Of a stretch of 64,000 nt of DNA, positions 27,811-36,450 are shown piece after piece; position 1 is the stretch's first letter; every line of letters starts with the position of its first letter. The notes under the pieces were generated by a model. That model was not told the DNA's origin and did not search any database. It saw nothing but the letters and a program-made list of their open reading frames with translations. The position numbers and the translations under genes are program-made. Origin of the DNA: Rubripirellula amarantea (GTDB lineage Bacteria > Planctomycetota > Planctomycetia > Pirellulales > Pirellulaceae); contig NZ_SJPI01000003.1 in NCBI RefSeq assembly GCF_007859865.1, positions 558,001 through 622,000 of the forward strand, written 5' to 3'.

Positions 27811-29136
27811 ATGCTCGCCGAAGACATTAACGATCTCTACAAGCTGCTTCGCGGCAATAAAGCAGCCGCCAAAGTGCTGGAAGCTCGAACGCTCGCGTTT
27901 GATGGCAAGCACGAACTTGTGATCGAAAAACTCAACGACGCCTTAGATTCTTACAAGGCGAGTCGTTCCAGATTCCTGAAGCCAGGGGCCGCCGACCAGA
28001 TCACAGGCAAGGGAGCCGATGCGGATCGACAACGGCGAACTGCCGAACGGAAGTACGAAAAAACGATCGAGGTCATCAAAGCATTCGAAGAATTGATGCC
28101 GACGATTGAAAAACTCGCCGAACGTGACCGAAAACGAGCCGAACGCGAATCGGCTAAGCAAGGCAGTGCTTCGCCCCAAACGCAAAGCCCCAGCGAAGAA
28201 GAGCCCGCGGCATCCAAAATTGCTGACGACGATAGCGACGACGACAGTTCGCCAGAAAACTCTGGCGCCGAAAACTCTGGCGCCGAGGACTCTTGCGCCG
28301 AGGACTCTGGCGACGGAGACACTGGCGTCAAAGACCACGCCGACTCTAATCCCGAGTCATCCGCTGAAGCTGCACCTGCGTCCACCGCAAACTTGGACCA
28401 AGCGTTCGTTGACGCTTACTCGAAAGCTGAGGGCGATGAGGTGTTCGACGTGGTTCTGTCGCGGTTTGACTTTCGCGAAATCGCCTCCGAGGGAGACGTT
28501 CATTCGTCGGCCTTGTACCTGATCAATAACTCGGACCAACTCTATTTGGTTGAAACCAAAAAGATCGACTCGGCAACTCAAACGGTCGCGATGACCGACA
28601 TCATTAAAGACAAGCCAGTCAAACCGTTCAAACTTGCTCAGTTCGTCAAGCTTGGGAAAGACCGCAAGATGGTCATGCTCACTCAGCGTGATCAGGCGAC
28701 GCAATCGGAGTTCGACACCGTCGCAAACCCATCGATGGTTGAGAGTGATACCGAGGACGGAACGCCTGAACTATTAGATATCGGAGCCTTTAGCCAACTG
28801 TTAACCGCAGCTCAACGCAGCGGCATGGTTCCAGGTGCCGATCAAATTGCTCACACGCGCGACCGTGAATTTCGCAAAAAGCAATACGACATGGCATTCC
28901 AAGCCATCAACAACGTTTTCGCTCAGTTCACGTCCAACGCCAATCAACGGGCGCAGCGACTCACTCGCGAAGACGCCGACATTGCATCGGGCCGAGTCCA
29001 GATGTCTCCGAAAGACGTCGTCGCCAAACGTGCCCGCGACCGAGCTCAATCCGCCGAAGTCGAGCGGGCACGACGGCGGTTCCAAATTGTCCTGGAAGGA
29101 CTTCGCCAATTGATCGCCAATCAAGCCGGATCCTGA
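27811..29136 (+). CDS. Hypothetical protein with SGAED repeats and helical flanks
   Basis: I do not recognise a family. The 441-residue protein has an N-terminal TPR-like helical region (residues about 1-110), a coiled-coil ERDRKRAERESAKQG, an acidic low-complexity middle with five tandem ENSGA/EDSGD-type pentapeptides, a central beta-containing domain (LDQAFVDAYSKAEGDEVFDV) and a helical Arg-rich C-terminus. The ATG at 27811 directly follows a TTG that also fits the frame. It lies 82 nt after the uracil-DNA glycosylase gene and upstream of the rplAJL operon. No signal peptide. Confidence 0.6.
   Translation: MLAEDINDLYKLLRGNKAAAKVLEARTLAFDGKHELVIEKLNDALDSYKASRSRFLKPGAADQITGKGADADRQRRTAERKYEKTIEVIKAFEELMPTIEKLAERDRKRAERESAKQGSASPQTQSPSEEEPAASKIADDDSDDDSSPENSGAENSGAEDSCAEDSGDGDTGVKDHADSNPESSAEAAPASTANLDQAFVDAYSKAEGDEVFDVVLSRFDFREIASEGDVHSSALYLINNSDQLYLVETKKIDSATQTVAMTDIIKDKPVKPFKLAQFVKLGKDRKMVMLTQRDQATQSEFDTVANPSMVESDTEDGTPELLDIGAFSQLLTAAQRSGMVPGADQIAHTRDREFRKKQYDMAFQAINNVFAQFTSNANQRAQRLTREDADIASGRVQMSPKDVVAKRARDRAQSAEVERARRRFQIVLEGLRQLIANQAGS
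28255..28329 (+). repeat. Five tandem 15-bp units encoding ENSGA/EDSGD pentapeptides
   Basis: Units start at 28255, 28270, 28285, 28300 and 28315 (type GAAAACTCTGGCGCC). The first two are identical. They encode acidic Ser-Gly-Ala pentapeptides in frame within the hypothetical protein. Confidence 0.88.
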
Positions 29137-29221
29137 CTTCGTCGGGATTTTGCTGAAATTCTTTCGCTAGCGAACCGATTGGAGTTGACGACGCGGCGTT
29201 CGTCAGCCACATTCTGCGTCT

Positions 29222-29300
29222 TCTCAGGCAGTGAGCCTGGGCAAGTGGGAGAGTTTGCCGCTAGAAACTGCTTTTTAAGTGGATTCTGGGCCAGGTGAAT
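29222..29300 (+). promoter_or_regulatory. Candidate structured leader of the rplA-rplJ-rplL operon
   Basis: The 199-bp gap before rplA contains two mutually exclusive pairings. CAGGC (29225-29229) can pair with GCCTG (29235-29239), while CCTGG (29236-29240) can pair with CCAGG (29291-29295), enclosing GTGGGAG (29245-29251) and a stem AGTTT/AAACT (29252-29256 with 29265-29269). GTGGGAG occurs in the L1 binding site of 23S rRNA and its mRNA mimics, but I do not see the expected matching CCAC partner at the right place. A weak TTGACG/CACATT promoter (17 bp spacing) lies at 29185-29213. Treat as a candidate autoregulatory leader. Confidence 0.3.
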
Positions 29301-29335
29301 TTGCCAAACCACCCGACAACTGAGAGTCGTGACCT

Positions 29336-30013
29336 ATGGGTAAAAAATCAAAGCGCTATCGCGCCGCGCTGGAAAAACAGCCAAAGACACCGCTGCCACT
29401 TAACGAAGCGGTTGCCGTTCTTCAAAAGTATGATTCGACCAAGTTCGATCAGACGGTTGAAGTCCACATGCGTTTGGGCGTTGACCCGAACCAGGCCGAC
29501 CAAATCATTCGCGGTTCGCTCGTGTTGCCAAACGGCATCGGAAAGCAACAGCGAGTCGTCGTGTTCGCCAAGGGCGACGCCGCCGAAGCAGCTCTTGCTG
29601 CTGGGGCCGACGAAGTAGGCCAAGATGACTTGGCCAAGAAAATCAAAGACGGCTGGACCGATTTCGATGTTTGTATCGCCGCTCCCGACATGATGGGTTT
29701 GGTGGGTCCACTCGGACGCGTCCTCGGCCCTCGCGGGATGATGCCTAGCCCACGTGCTGGCACGGTCACTCCCGATGTCGGAAAGGTTGTAGCGGAATAC
29801 AAGGCTGGTAAGGTCGAGTTCCGCAACGACAAGGGCGGAAACGTCCATGCCATGGTTGGCAAGATGAGTTTCGACACTGAAAAGTTGGCCGAAAACATCC
29901 GTGCTTTCATCCAGTTCGTCGAAGGCTTAAAGCCGCAAACAGTGAAGGGTGCCTATGTCAAAGGCATCGCGATTTGCGGCACGATGAGCCCCAGCGTCCG
30001 CGTAGCGGGTTAG
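29336..30013 (+). CDS. rplA: 50S ribosomal protein L1
   Basis: This 225-residue protein is ribosomal protein L1, which forms the L1 stalk and can act as a translational repressor of its own operon. [13 protein letters not shown] and the signature [20 protein letters not shown] are diagnostic, followed by [18 protein letters not shown]. In most bacteria rplK precedes rplA, but here no rplK lies upstream; instead there is a 199-bp gap and an unrelated hypothetical gene. The gene leads rplJ after 13 nt. Confidence 0.98.
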   Translation: MGKKSKRYRAALEKQPKTPLPLNEAVAVLQKYDSTKFDQTVEVHMRLGVDPNQADQIIRGSLVLPNGIGKQQRVVVFAKGDAAEAALAAGADEVGQDDLAKKIKDGWTDFDVCIAAPDMMGLVGPLGRVLGPRGMMPSPRAGTVTPDVGKVVAEYKAGKVEFRNDKGGNVHAMVGKMSFDTEKLAENIRAFIQFVEGLKPQTVKGAYVKGIAICGTMSPSVRVAG

Positions 30014-30026
30014 GTGAACCAAAACG

Positions 30027-30551
30027 ATGAGTAAATACGTCAAAGAACTAGTGACTCGCGATATCAAGCGTCGACTCGAAGGAGTCGAAGATGCGGTCGT
30101 GGTCTCATGCGTCGGAATGGACGCAAACACCACGAATGAACTTCGCGGTGAACTGGAAAAGAAAGACATCCACATGTTGGTTGTCAAGAACACACTGGCT
30201 CGTCGGGCAACCGAAGGCTCGCAAATCCACGGTGCTTTTGAAGGTGCCGCCGGCCAAGTGAGTGTTTGCTGGGGTGCATCGGACTTTGTTTCGCTTGTCA
30301 AGGAAATCGTCAAGCTCGACAAAGACAAAGAAAAGTACGAGAAGTTCGTCGCCGGTGGCGGCGTCATGGATGGCGAAAAACTTGATGCCGAGGGCCTTAA
30401 AGCCGTCAGCAAGTGGCCTAACCGCGAAGAACAAATCTCGATGCTTGTTGGACAAATTCTCGGACCTGGATCGCAGCTTTCAGCGGCGCTTCTCGGCCCT
30501 GGCAAGATGCTCAACAGCCAGATCAAGAAAAAAGGCGAGGGCGACGAGTAG
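30027..30551 (+). CDS. rplJ: 50S ribosomal protein L10
   Basis: This 174-residue protein is ribosomal protein L10, which anchors L7/L12 dimers to the ribosomal stalk base. YVKELVTRDIKRRLEGVEDA and VVKNTLARRATEG are the expected N-terminal RNA-binding elements, and the C-terminal helix (EQISMLVGQILGPGSQLSAA) is the L12-binding region. Only 13 nt separates it from rplA, so the classical rplJ leader, which in E. coli lies in a long gap before rplJ, has no space here. Confidence 0.97.
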   Translation: MSKYVKELVTRDIKRRLEGVEDAVVVSCVGMDANTTNELRGELEKKDIHMLVVKNTLARRATEGSQIHGAFEGAAGQVSVCWGASDFVSLVKEIVKLDKDKEKYEKFVAGGGVMDGEKLDAEGLKAVSKWPNREEQISMLVGQILGPGSQLSAALLGPGKMLNSQIKKKGEGDE

Positions 30552-30622
30552 TCTCCCGTTTTTCATAATCACGTTCCCAACTAACCAACCAAACTAACTC
30601 ATTCTGTTTTCGAGGTAGAGAC

Positions 30623-31036
30623 ATGTCCGAAGAAACCGCCGTCGCCGAATACAGCGCCGAAGCAAAAACCATGGGCGACAAGATCGCCGAAATGACCCTT
30701 AAGCAAGCCAAAGAGCTTAGCGATTACCTGAAGGATGTTCACGGCATCGAACCCGCTGCTGGCGGTGGAGTTGTCATGGCCGCTGCAGGTGGTGGCGATG
30801 GTGGCGGAGACGCTGCTGCTGAGCAAACCGAGTTTGACGTTATTCTGACCAGCTTCGGCGACAACAAGCTGAACGTGGTTAAGGTCGTTAAGAACTTGAC
30901 CGGTGCTTCGCTGATGGAAGCTAAGAAGATGGTCGAAGGCGTTCCTGCGAAGCTCAAAGAACAAGCTTCCAAGGAAGACGCTGAAAAGGTCAAGAAGGAA
31001 ATCGAAGAAGCTGGTGGTTCGGTCGAACTCAAGTAG
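30623..31036 (+). CDS. rplL: 50S ribosomal protein L7/L12
   Basis: This 137-residue stalk protein recruits translation factors. It has the N-terminal dimerisation region (ETAVAEYSAEAKTMGDKIAE, somewhat longer than usual), the Ala/Gly-rich hinge near residues 52-66, and the C-terminal domain EFDVILTSFGDNKLNVVKVV, LMEAKKMVEGVPAKLKEQAS. GGTAGA precedes the ATG by 3 nt. It ends the operon: a strong terminator starts 26 nt later and no rpoB follows, unlike the common rplKAJL-rpoBC layout. Confidence 0.98.
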   Translation: MSEETAVAEYSAEAKTMGDKIAEMTLKQAKELSDYLKDVHGIEPAAGGGVVMAAAGGGDGGGDAAAEQTEFDVILTSFGDNKLNVVKVVKNLTGASLMEAKKMVEGVPAKLKEQASKEDAEKVKKEIEEAGGSVELK

Positions 31037-31061
31037 TTCGCTACCATCGCTTGAACCCAAC

Positions 31062-31099
31062 AAAAAACCCACGCGTGTTTTCACGCGTGGGTTTTTTTT
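31062..31099 (+). terminator. Rho-independent terminator after rplL
   Basis: AAAAAACCCACGCGTG (31062-31077) pairs perfectly with CACGCGTGGGTTTTTT (from 31082) across a four-base loop, followed by a run of eight T to 31099. The A-tract on the 5' side makes it potentially bidirectional. Confidence 0.95.
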
Positions 31100-31182
31100 C
31101 GTTGTTGGTACGCCGGGTCGGCATTGCACTGACGCGACGGTACGTTGACTTGATCGCTCGAACGCCTTTGACGTTCACACCC

Positions 31183-32046
31183 TTACCGCATGAACGGCAA
31201 GCTTGGCAAGTTCGCGATTCCAACTCCACCCGATGCAGGTGGTAGTGCTTGACCGCGAACGGTCGAGCTACTTGGATACAACTCCGTCGCCCGAACGCCA
31301 CTTTGGCCTTCGTTGCGTCGCGGTGGGTCACTGGTCATGCGTCCCACACTGGTAGCCGCGATTCGAGGAGCCGAAAAGCTCGGTGCCGTGTAGGCCGGGC
31401 CAACGGCATATTGGGATCCGCCAATCGGTTCGACACGAGCGGTGCTATCAAGCGGACGTAGCCGTGCGGCCACAGCGCTGTCGATTCCCGGTGAAGCCTG
31501 TTGGGCCGGAGCCACTTTACCGACGGGTTCGAATTCCACTTTCTGCTCTCGTTCCATCCGAACGATTTGCTGTGGAACTTCCACAGTGCGGTTTTCTGCG
31601 ACCCACTCGGTTCGCGAGTCCGTCCGATTGACGACTTCGTTGCGAGCTTCCCAGCGTGTTTCGGGAACATGGTGATACGCGACCGTCGGGCGTGCAAACG
31701 GATTCCAACGACCGTGCAGTCGCGGTTCCCATTTGTATTCCACGACCGGCTGATATACCGTCCTCGCTTCTGGCTTCGTTTCGGTAACCGTCTGTGGTCG
31801 ATAGATGGTTTGGTTTCGCGATTCAACTTTCGTTTCAATCACGGGTCGCTCAACAGTTTTAGCGACCTTTCGATACACGATCCCCGTCGCGGGATCGGTA
31901 AAGAAGCCGTTATTGTCTTGTGCTTGAATAGGTGAGCTGATCACGATGGAAGTCAGCGTGCACCCGACAAACGCAAGAGTTGCTTGCTTGATCAAACGTT
32001 GGCCACCAAAGTGGTCAACAAGCTGAGAATAGATCCGAGCTTTCAT
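31183..32046 (-). CDS. Secreted planctomycete protein with YTV-like repeats
   Basis: The 287-residue protein has a Sec signal peptide (QATLAFVGCTLTSIVISSPI then QAQ). AAGGA lies 8 nt before the ATG at 32046. The mature part alternates short Val-Glu-x-Arg-x-Tyr units (KTVERPVIETKVESR, TIYRPQTVTETKPEARTVYQ, NRTDSRTEWVAENRTVEVP) that resemble the YTV-type repeats found in large planctomycete surface proteins, and then a Pro/Ser/Ala-rich tail. Such proteins are thought to belong to the cell envelope; this one is short. It is convergent with the rplL transcript. Confidence 0.6.
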   Translation of the reverse strand: MKARIYSQLVDHFGGQRLIKQATLAFVGCTLTSIVISSPIQAQDNNGFFTDPATGIVYRKVAKTVERPVIETKVESRNQTIYRPQTVTETKPEARTVYQPVVEYKWEPRLHGRWNPFARPTVAYHHVPETRWEARNEVVNRTDSRTEWVAENRTVEVPQQIVRMEREQKVEFEPVGKVAPAQQASPGIDSAVAARLRPLDSTARVEPIGGSQYAVGPAYTAPSFSAPRIAATSVGRMTSDPPRRNEGQSGVRATELYPSSSTVRGQALPPASGGVGIANLPSLPFMR

Positions 32047-32297
32047 GGCAATCCTTCGCCGCGTGGTTCGGACAGACGGTTCACAGGAGACGCTCTCCTC
32101 GCACCCAACTTGCGCATTGCTGCGACAAGCCGCGAATCTGTTTGCGTCATCCTTGACCCAATCAGTTTCATGCGACCTGTGTCTACCCCGTCATCCCAGC
32201 AGACACAGTACCTCAAGGGACAGTTCGGCAAGAACGAACGTCGCTTTTGAGCTAAACTGGTGAACAAGCGCAAATTCGTTAGTCAGAAGGAACAATC

Positions 32298-32576
32298 ATG
32301 CGGCCCAGCGTTGCCCAACACTCGATTCCAGAAAAACTGCTCGCAATGCTTCAAAGCCCGACGGAGTCAGGTAACGGTCCGTTTCGGCAAGCGGATGCTG
32401 CTTTGATTGAACGAATCAACCATGCGATCGCGGAGGGCAATGGCGACATCCGAGATGGATTCGACCAAAGAGTTCAGGTGCCAATCGAAGGCGGTATCGT
32501 GTCGGGAAACCAACTGTACCCCGTCCGAAACCGCACCTTGTGCCTGGTTGCGGGCGACGCAATCCAGATCCGCTAG
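32298..32576 (+). CDS. Trm112-like small protein lacking cysteines of the zinc site
   Basis: The 92-residue protein follows the plan of planctomycete Trm112/YcaR-like proteins: an N-terminal KLLAMLQSPTE where the CPxC-type knuckle would lie, a helix ADAALIERINHAIAEG, then VPIEGGIVSGNQLYPVRNRT and a C-terminal LVAGDAIQIR, equivalent to the usual YPVRDGIPVLLxDEAI. No zinc-ligand cysteine remains at the knuckle. Trm112 proteins activate methyltransferases; whether this variant does so is unknown. It converges on the next gene with only 4 nt between the stop codons. Confidence 0.65.
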   Translation: MRPSVAQHSIPEKLLAMLQSPTESGNGPFRQADAALIERINHAIAEGNGDIRDGFDQRVQVPIEGGIVSGNQLYPVRNRTLCLVAGDAIQIR

Positions 32577-32580
32577 CAGC

Positions 32581-32820
32581 TTACCACTGCTTTTCGTCTT
32601 CGCCGGGACTGGGACCATTGCACCACTTCGTAAGCCCTTGAACGGCTTCATCTCGGCCTTCGCCATTGGTCCAGATTGAATCGTCAACGTCCAAGCGAAT
32701 CTCGTATTCGCCCTCGTGCATGCAGTCAGGTTCGCCGCAGAAATGCGGCACGTCAGCCACCCACACAATGCGATACAGGGGAACCCATTTGTCGTCGATC
32801 TTTAGGAGAGGTGAATCCAC
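32581..32820 (-). CDS. Small conserved hypothetical protein with CxxxxC pair
   Basis: I do not recognise a family. The 79-residue protein starts with GTG at 32820 (AGAGAAG about 6 nt upstream). It has an early beta-rich part KIDDKWVPLYRIVWVADVPH followed by FCGEPDCMHEG, a Cys-x(4)-Cys pair next to a His that could bind a metal, and an acidic region YEIRLDVDDSIWTNGEGR. It is cytoplasmic by prediction. It lies 63 nt downstream of proC on the opposite side from its start, that is, after proC's stop in the same-strand neighbourhood, but with its own likely transcript. Confidence 0.5.
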   Translation of the reverse strand: MDSPLLKIDDKWVPLYRIVWVADVPHFCGEPDCMHEGEYEIRLDVDDSIWTNGEGRDEAVQGLTKWCNGPSPGEDEKQW

Positions 32821-32883
32821 GGACTTCTCTTTCTAAGTTTCAAACCGTTAAGTAGAGCGAATCTTGACTCAACTGACTTTGCA

Positions 32884-33705
32884 TCAACCGAGCTCTTTGC
32901 TACGAGCGGTCGCTGCGTTTACCGCCGCAATCAAACCACCCCGAACCCCATTCTGTTCAAGAGCGTTAAGTCCGGCAATGGTTGTTCCGCCAGGGCTAGC
33001 GACTGCATCCTTTAGTTCTGCGGGATGACGACCGGTTTGCTGAATCATCTGCGCCGTCCCCAAAACAGTCTGCGTCGCCAATTTCATGGCCAAAGATCGA
33101 GGCAAACCAGATGCAACACCGCCATCGGCCAACGCTTCAATGATCAAACAAACGTACGCGGGACCGGATCCACTGAGCCCCGTCACGGCATCCATTTGCG
33201 ACTGTTCAACTTCAACGGCGAGCCCTACCGCGCCCAGCAGCGTGTCGATCGTTTGGCGGTCGGGCTGAGTCACCTCGGATCCTACGCAATAGGCACTGGC
33301 ACCGGCACCAACGAGACTGGGCGTGTTGGGCATGACGCGCACAACCCGTCCGTGGCCGGCTCCGGCGGATAGAGTTTCCAAACTCACACCTGCGGCGATT
33401 GAAACAACAAGTTTGCCGTCCCAAAAACCGTTGGGTTGGTCGAGGACTTTCGACACCACATTTGGCTTGACGGCGATCAGAACCGCACTAGAAGCCGGCA
33501 CAGCTGAAGCGAGCTCTGTCAGAGCGACGCCGGGCTGATTGGCGGCCCACCACGCTTGGCTTTCGGCATTAGGTTCGACGACCTTAATTTGGTCCGCCTG
33601 AACCACATCACTGGCGAGCATTCCGCCCACCAGAGCCCGTCCCATTTGACCTCCGCCGATGATTGTCCAGGAATTTGCAGTGGCCGAGGTGTGTCTAGCA
33701 GTCAT
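32884..33705 (-). CDS. proC: Pyrroline-5-carboxylate reductase
   Basis: This 273-residue enzyme makes L-proline from pyrroline-5-carboxylate with NAD(P)H. The Rossmann N-terminus is TIIGGGQMGRALVGGMLAS. VVRVMPNTPSLVGAGASAYC is the family's central motif, and ALSGSGPAYV-type GLSGSGPAYVCLIIEALADG plus SPGGTTIAGLNALEQNGVRG are the C-terminal substrate and dimer motifs. Length fits the family. It is divergent from argB, linking proline and arginine synthesis genes across a shared promoter region. Confidence 0.97.
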   Translation of the reverse strand: MTARHTSATANSWTIIGGGQMGRALVGGMLASDVVQADQIKVVEPNAESQAWWAANQPGVALTELASAVPASSAVLIAVKPNVVSKVLDQPNGFWDGKLVVSIAAGVSLETLSAGAGHGRVVRVMPNTPSLVGAGASAYCVGSEVTQPDRQTIDTLLGAVGLAVEVEQSQMDAVTGLSGSGPAYVCLIIEALADGGVASGLPRSLAMKLATQTVLGTAQMIQQTGRHPAELKDAVASPGGTTIAGLNALEQNGVRGGLIAAVNAATARSKELG

Positions 33706-33767
33706 GAATGAAGATTTCGTTTGGTTTGAGCATTCTCGAAGTAGGGTAATAGGCTACCCAAACTCAA

Positions 33768-33796
33768 TTGACCCCATAGGCCTGCCGCCGTAAATT
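33768..33796 (+). promoter_or_regulatory. Sigma-70-type promoter before argB
   Basis: TTGACC (33768-33773) and TAAATT (33791-33796) are separated by exactly 17 bp, placing a transcription start near 33803 for the argB operon. An inverted repeat GGGTA/TACCC at about 33744-33759 lies just upstream of the -35 and could be an operator. This is one of the few clear promoters in the window. Confidence 0.6.
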
Positions 33797-33935
33797 GATC
33801 GGTTTTTCTAAGCCTAAATCCTGTTTGAAATTCGGACGCCCCATGAACTTTGATGCAAAGGGAACTTTACCTGCTGCCGAATTTCCGTTTCACCCGGATA
33901 ATAGTCCCAGTCACACCCCTCGCGGAGAATTCAGC

Positions 33936-34799
33936 GTGGAAGAAGCTATCGGCAAAGCCAACACGCTCATCGAAGCCATGGGCTGGATTCGTCGCTTTCG
34001 CGGCAAGACCACGGTCATCAAACTCGGCGGTAGCCTGCTCGATGACGAAAATGCACTCATGCATATCTTGCTCGATGTGATTTTCATGGAATCGGTCGGC
34101 ATGAAACCGGTCATCGTCCACGGTGGTGGAAAGGCGATTAACCGAGCTTTGGCCGAATCGGGCATCGAGCCAAACTTCGTTCGAGGTCGCCGCGTCACGG
34201 ATGCTCCCACGTTGAAGGTGGTCGAAAAAGTTCTCGCCGGTGAACTGAACGTCTTTATTACCGATGAGATCGAGCGACTCGGCGGCCGTGCTATGAATCT
34301 CTCATTCACGACCACCAATGTCCTGTTCGGTGAAAAGTTACCCACCGAGGAAGATGAAGACCTTGGCTTTGTCGGACATGTCACACGAGTCGACCGAAGC
34401 GTAATCGAGGGATTGTCTTACACCGATCAAGTCCCCGTCATTCCGTCGATGTGCGAGGGCGAAGACGGACAAAGGTACAACGTGAATGCAGACACCGCCG
34501 CCATGGCCGTCGCTCAGGCGCTAGGTGCCGAGAAGCTTGTTTTCCTTTCTGATGTCAACGGTGTGCGACGCGATAAGGACGACCCGAAGACGATTATCGA
34601 TTCGCTTTCTGCAGAAGAAGCGAGAAGCTTGATTAAGGAAGGCGTGATCAATGGCGGAATGATTCCAAAGGTCGAAGCCTGTTTGGAAACCCTCGATCGT
34701 GGAGTCCGCAAGGTTCACATCGTCGATGGTGCCGTACGCCATTCGCTGCTGCTGGAGATCTTTACGACCAGCGGAGTCGGGACTGAGATTCACGCGTAG
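33936..34799 (+). CDS. argB: Acetylglutamate kinase
   Basis: ArgB phosphorylates N-acetylglutamate, the second step of arginine synthesis. Motifs are [15 protein letters not shown] (the ATP-binding lysine and glycine loop), [33 protein letters not shown] and [18 protein letters not shown]. The GTG at 33936 has GGAG 8 nt upstream and gives [20 protein letters not shown], close to the family N-terminus. An in-frame ATG at 33843 would add 31 residues and has no Shine-Dalgarno; it remains possible. It leads a plus-strand run: argB, an ArgD-like gene, argF, rph, tdk. Confidence 0.94.
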   Translation: MEEAIGKANTLIEAMGWIRRFRGKTTVIKLGGSLLDDENALMHILLDVIFMESVGMKPVIVHGGGKAINRALAESGIEPNFVRGRRVTDAPTLKVVEKVLAGELNVFITDEIERLGGRAMNLSFTTTNVLFGEKLPTEEDEDLGFVGHVTRVDRSVIEGLSYTDQVPVIPSMCEGEDGQRYNVNADTAAMAVAQALGAEKLVFLSDVNGVRRDKDDPKTIIDSLSAEEARSLIKEGVINGGMIPKVEACLETLDRGVRKVHIVDGAVRHSLLLEIFTTSGVGTEIHA

Positions 34800-34894
34800 C
34801 GATTCTTTTTCCCTCGATCGATTGTGTGAATTTCGCCGTCCGGCCCACTCACACGTTAAGCCCTCCCAATTCTCTCTGTGTCAGGACGAATTTC

Positions 34895-36439
34895 ATGGAC
34901 CCGAATAAAGAAGACATTCCGGAAGACGACGATCTTTCGGAAGAGCAGTGGGACGGTGAAGACGACGAAGAAGAGTACGAAGAAGGTGAGGACGAGGATG
35001 GTGAGGACGACGATGACCAGGAAGAAGATGATGATGATGATCAGGATGTCGACGACGAATTAGAAGACGTAGAGGTAGAGGACGTAGAAGTAGAAGACGC
35101 CGTCGATCAGGAAGCGCCGGTCCTGCAGCGAGATGCGTCTATCAACCAGGACGAAATTGTTTACGAATCGACTTCGGCTACGCTCGTCGACTCGGAACCG
35201 AGTGATATCGACGAAGATTCCGATGCTGCAATCACCGAGTCGGTTTCGCCGTCATACCAGGACGAACCATTTGCGTTGCCTGTGTTCAAGCGAGCCGAAT
35301 TTGGTGGCGATCCCGCTGGTCTTCTTCGTAGCGGTGCCGATGGCCTCGAACTGATCGACGCTCTTGCCGGCCGAGTGAGCATTTTCGGCTTGGACACCAA
35401 GACCATTCGATCGGCGATCAAGAAACGTCTCGACAAAGACCTTGGCGATGCATTGAATCGTTTTGCTGCCGATGAACCCAACGACATCGCGAACCTAATT
35501 AGTCAGTGCAACGCTTCATCGTCCAATGCGATTTTCGATTCCGCTGCCGTTTACCCTTCGTCGGAACTCGCACTCGAAGCAATCTTGGCTGCCTCACGAA
35601 TGCGGGACCAAGGTGCCCGTTACCGAACGATCGCGATGGTAGGCAGCGATCATGGCCGAACTGGAATGTGCCGCACCGCCAGTGGCATCTCGGAACTCCG
35701 TTCCGGATTTGGTCCCATGATGGCAGGCTTTGACCACGTTCCCGTAGGCGATCTCAACGCGGTGGAATCGGCGATCAACGAGCAAACGGGTTGCATCTTA
35801 ATCAGCCCGATTCGGCTTCTCGACGCCGCGCGTCCCGTCACTCAGGATTACCTTGAGGGTGTTCGCATGCTTTGCGATGAACATGGGCTGCTATTAATCG
35901 TCGACGAATCCCAATTGGTTTTCGGCAGTACTGGCGAAGCCTTAGTTAGCTCTTCGATCGCTGACATTAATATCGATGCGGCAATCTTGTCGGCTGGGTT
36001 ACTAGGCGGACTTGACGGCGGATTGCTGCTGACATCGGCAGAGACCACGCGGTTTACTTCGCAACAACGTTCATGCTGTCCCATAGAAACAACAGCCATC
36101 GAGGCGACACTATATGAATATCTCGACCGAGAATTGGTGTCCAGCGCTGCGAACCGAGCGCACGAAATGGCCGTCTCTATTGCTCAACGTGTCGCGGGCT
36201 ACGAGTTTGTTCGCGATGTGATCCCGATGGGAACCTCTCTGGGTATCGAAACAGACTTGGATTCTGAAGTCTTGGCAGCCCACTGCATGCACTTTGGCGT
36301 GTACGTTGAAACCGCTGGCGAAACCGCGATTCGAATGTCGCTACCCATCACACTTGAACCTGACGACTTGAACACACTGCTTGATCGACTTTCCAATGTG
36401 TTCGAAGCCTCCGAAAAATATCAACCTATCCCAACCTAG
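34895..36439 (+). CDS. ArgD-like class III aminotransferase homologue without the PLP lysine
   Basis: The start at 34895 (AGGA 7-8 nt upstream) begins with a strongly acidic segment of about 70 residues. From about residue 125 the protein follows acetylornithine aminotransferase: [15 protein letters not shown] (for SGxEANExAIKxAR), [27 protein letters not shown] and [12 protein letters not shown] (for DEVQxGxGRTG), keeping the Asp that contacts the PLP ring. The segment [15 protein letters not shown] corresponds to the xxxAKxLGGGxPIG stretch, and the lysine that forms the Schiff base is replaced near residue 367 (Ala-Gly). It therefore should not catalyse transamination. It occupies the argD position between argB and argF. 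A structural or regulatory role is inferred. Confidence 0.75.
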   Translation: MDPNKEDIPEDDDLSEEQWDGEDDEEEYEEGEDEDGEDDDDQEEDDDDDQDVDDELEDVEVEDVEVEDAVDQEAPVLQRDASINQDEIVYESTSATLVDSEPSDIDEDSDAAITESVSPSYQDEPFALPVFKRAEFGGDPAGLLRSGADGLELIDALAGRVSIFGLDTKTIRSAIKKRLDKDLGDALNRFAADEPNDIANLISQCNASSSNAIFDSAAVYPSSELALEAILAASRMRDQGARYRTIAMVGSDHGRTGMCRTASGISELRSGFGPMMAGFDHVPVGDLNAVESAINEQTGCILISPIRLLDAARPVTQDYLEGVRMLCDEHGLLLIVDESQLVFGSTGEALVSSSIADINIDAAILSAGLLGGLDGGLLLTSAETTRFTSQQRSCCPIETTAIEATLYEYLDRELVSSAANRAHEMAVSIAQRVAGYEFVRDVIPMGTSLGIETDLDSEVLAAHCMHFGVYVETAGETAIRMSLPITLEPDDLNTLLDRLSNVFEASEKYQPIPT

Positions 36440-36450
36440 AAGACACTTTC

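Noticed and set aside
31501-31935. A 144-codon plus-strand frame opposite the YTV-like gene
   Set aside because: It is an antisense shadow of the secreted protein gene, has no ribosome binding site and no family match.
34826-34894. A longer N-terminus for the ArgD-like gene starting at a GTG
   Set aside because: The ATG at 34895 has AGGA at proper distance, and the extra 23 residues have no similarity to the acidic arm or the family.
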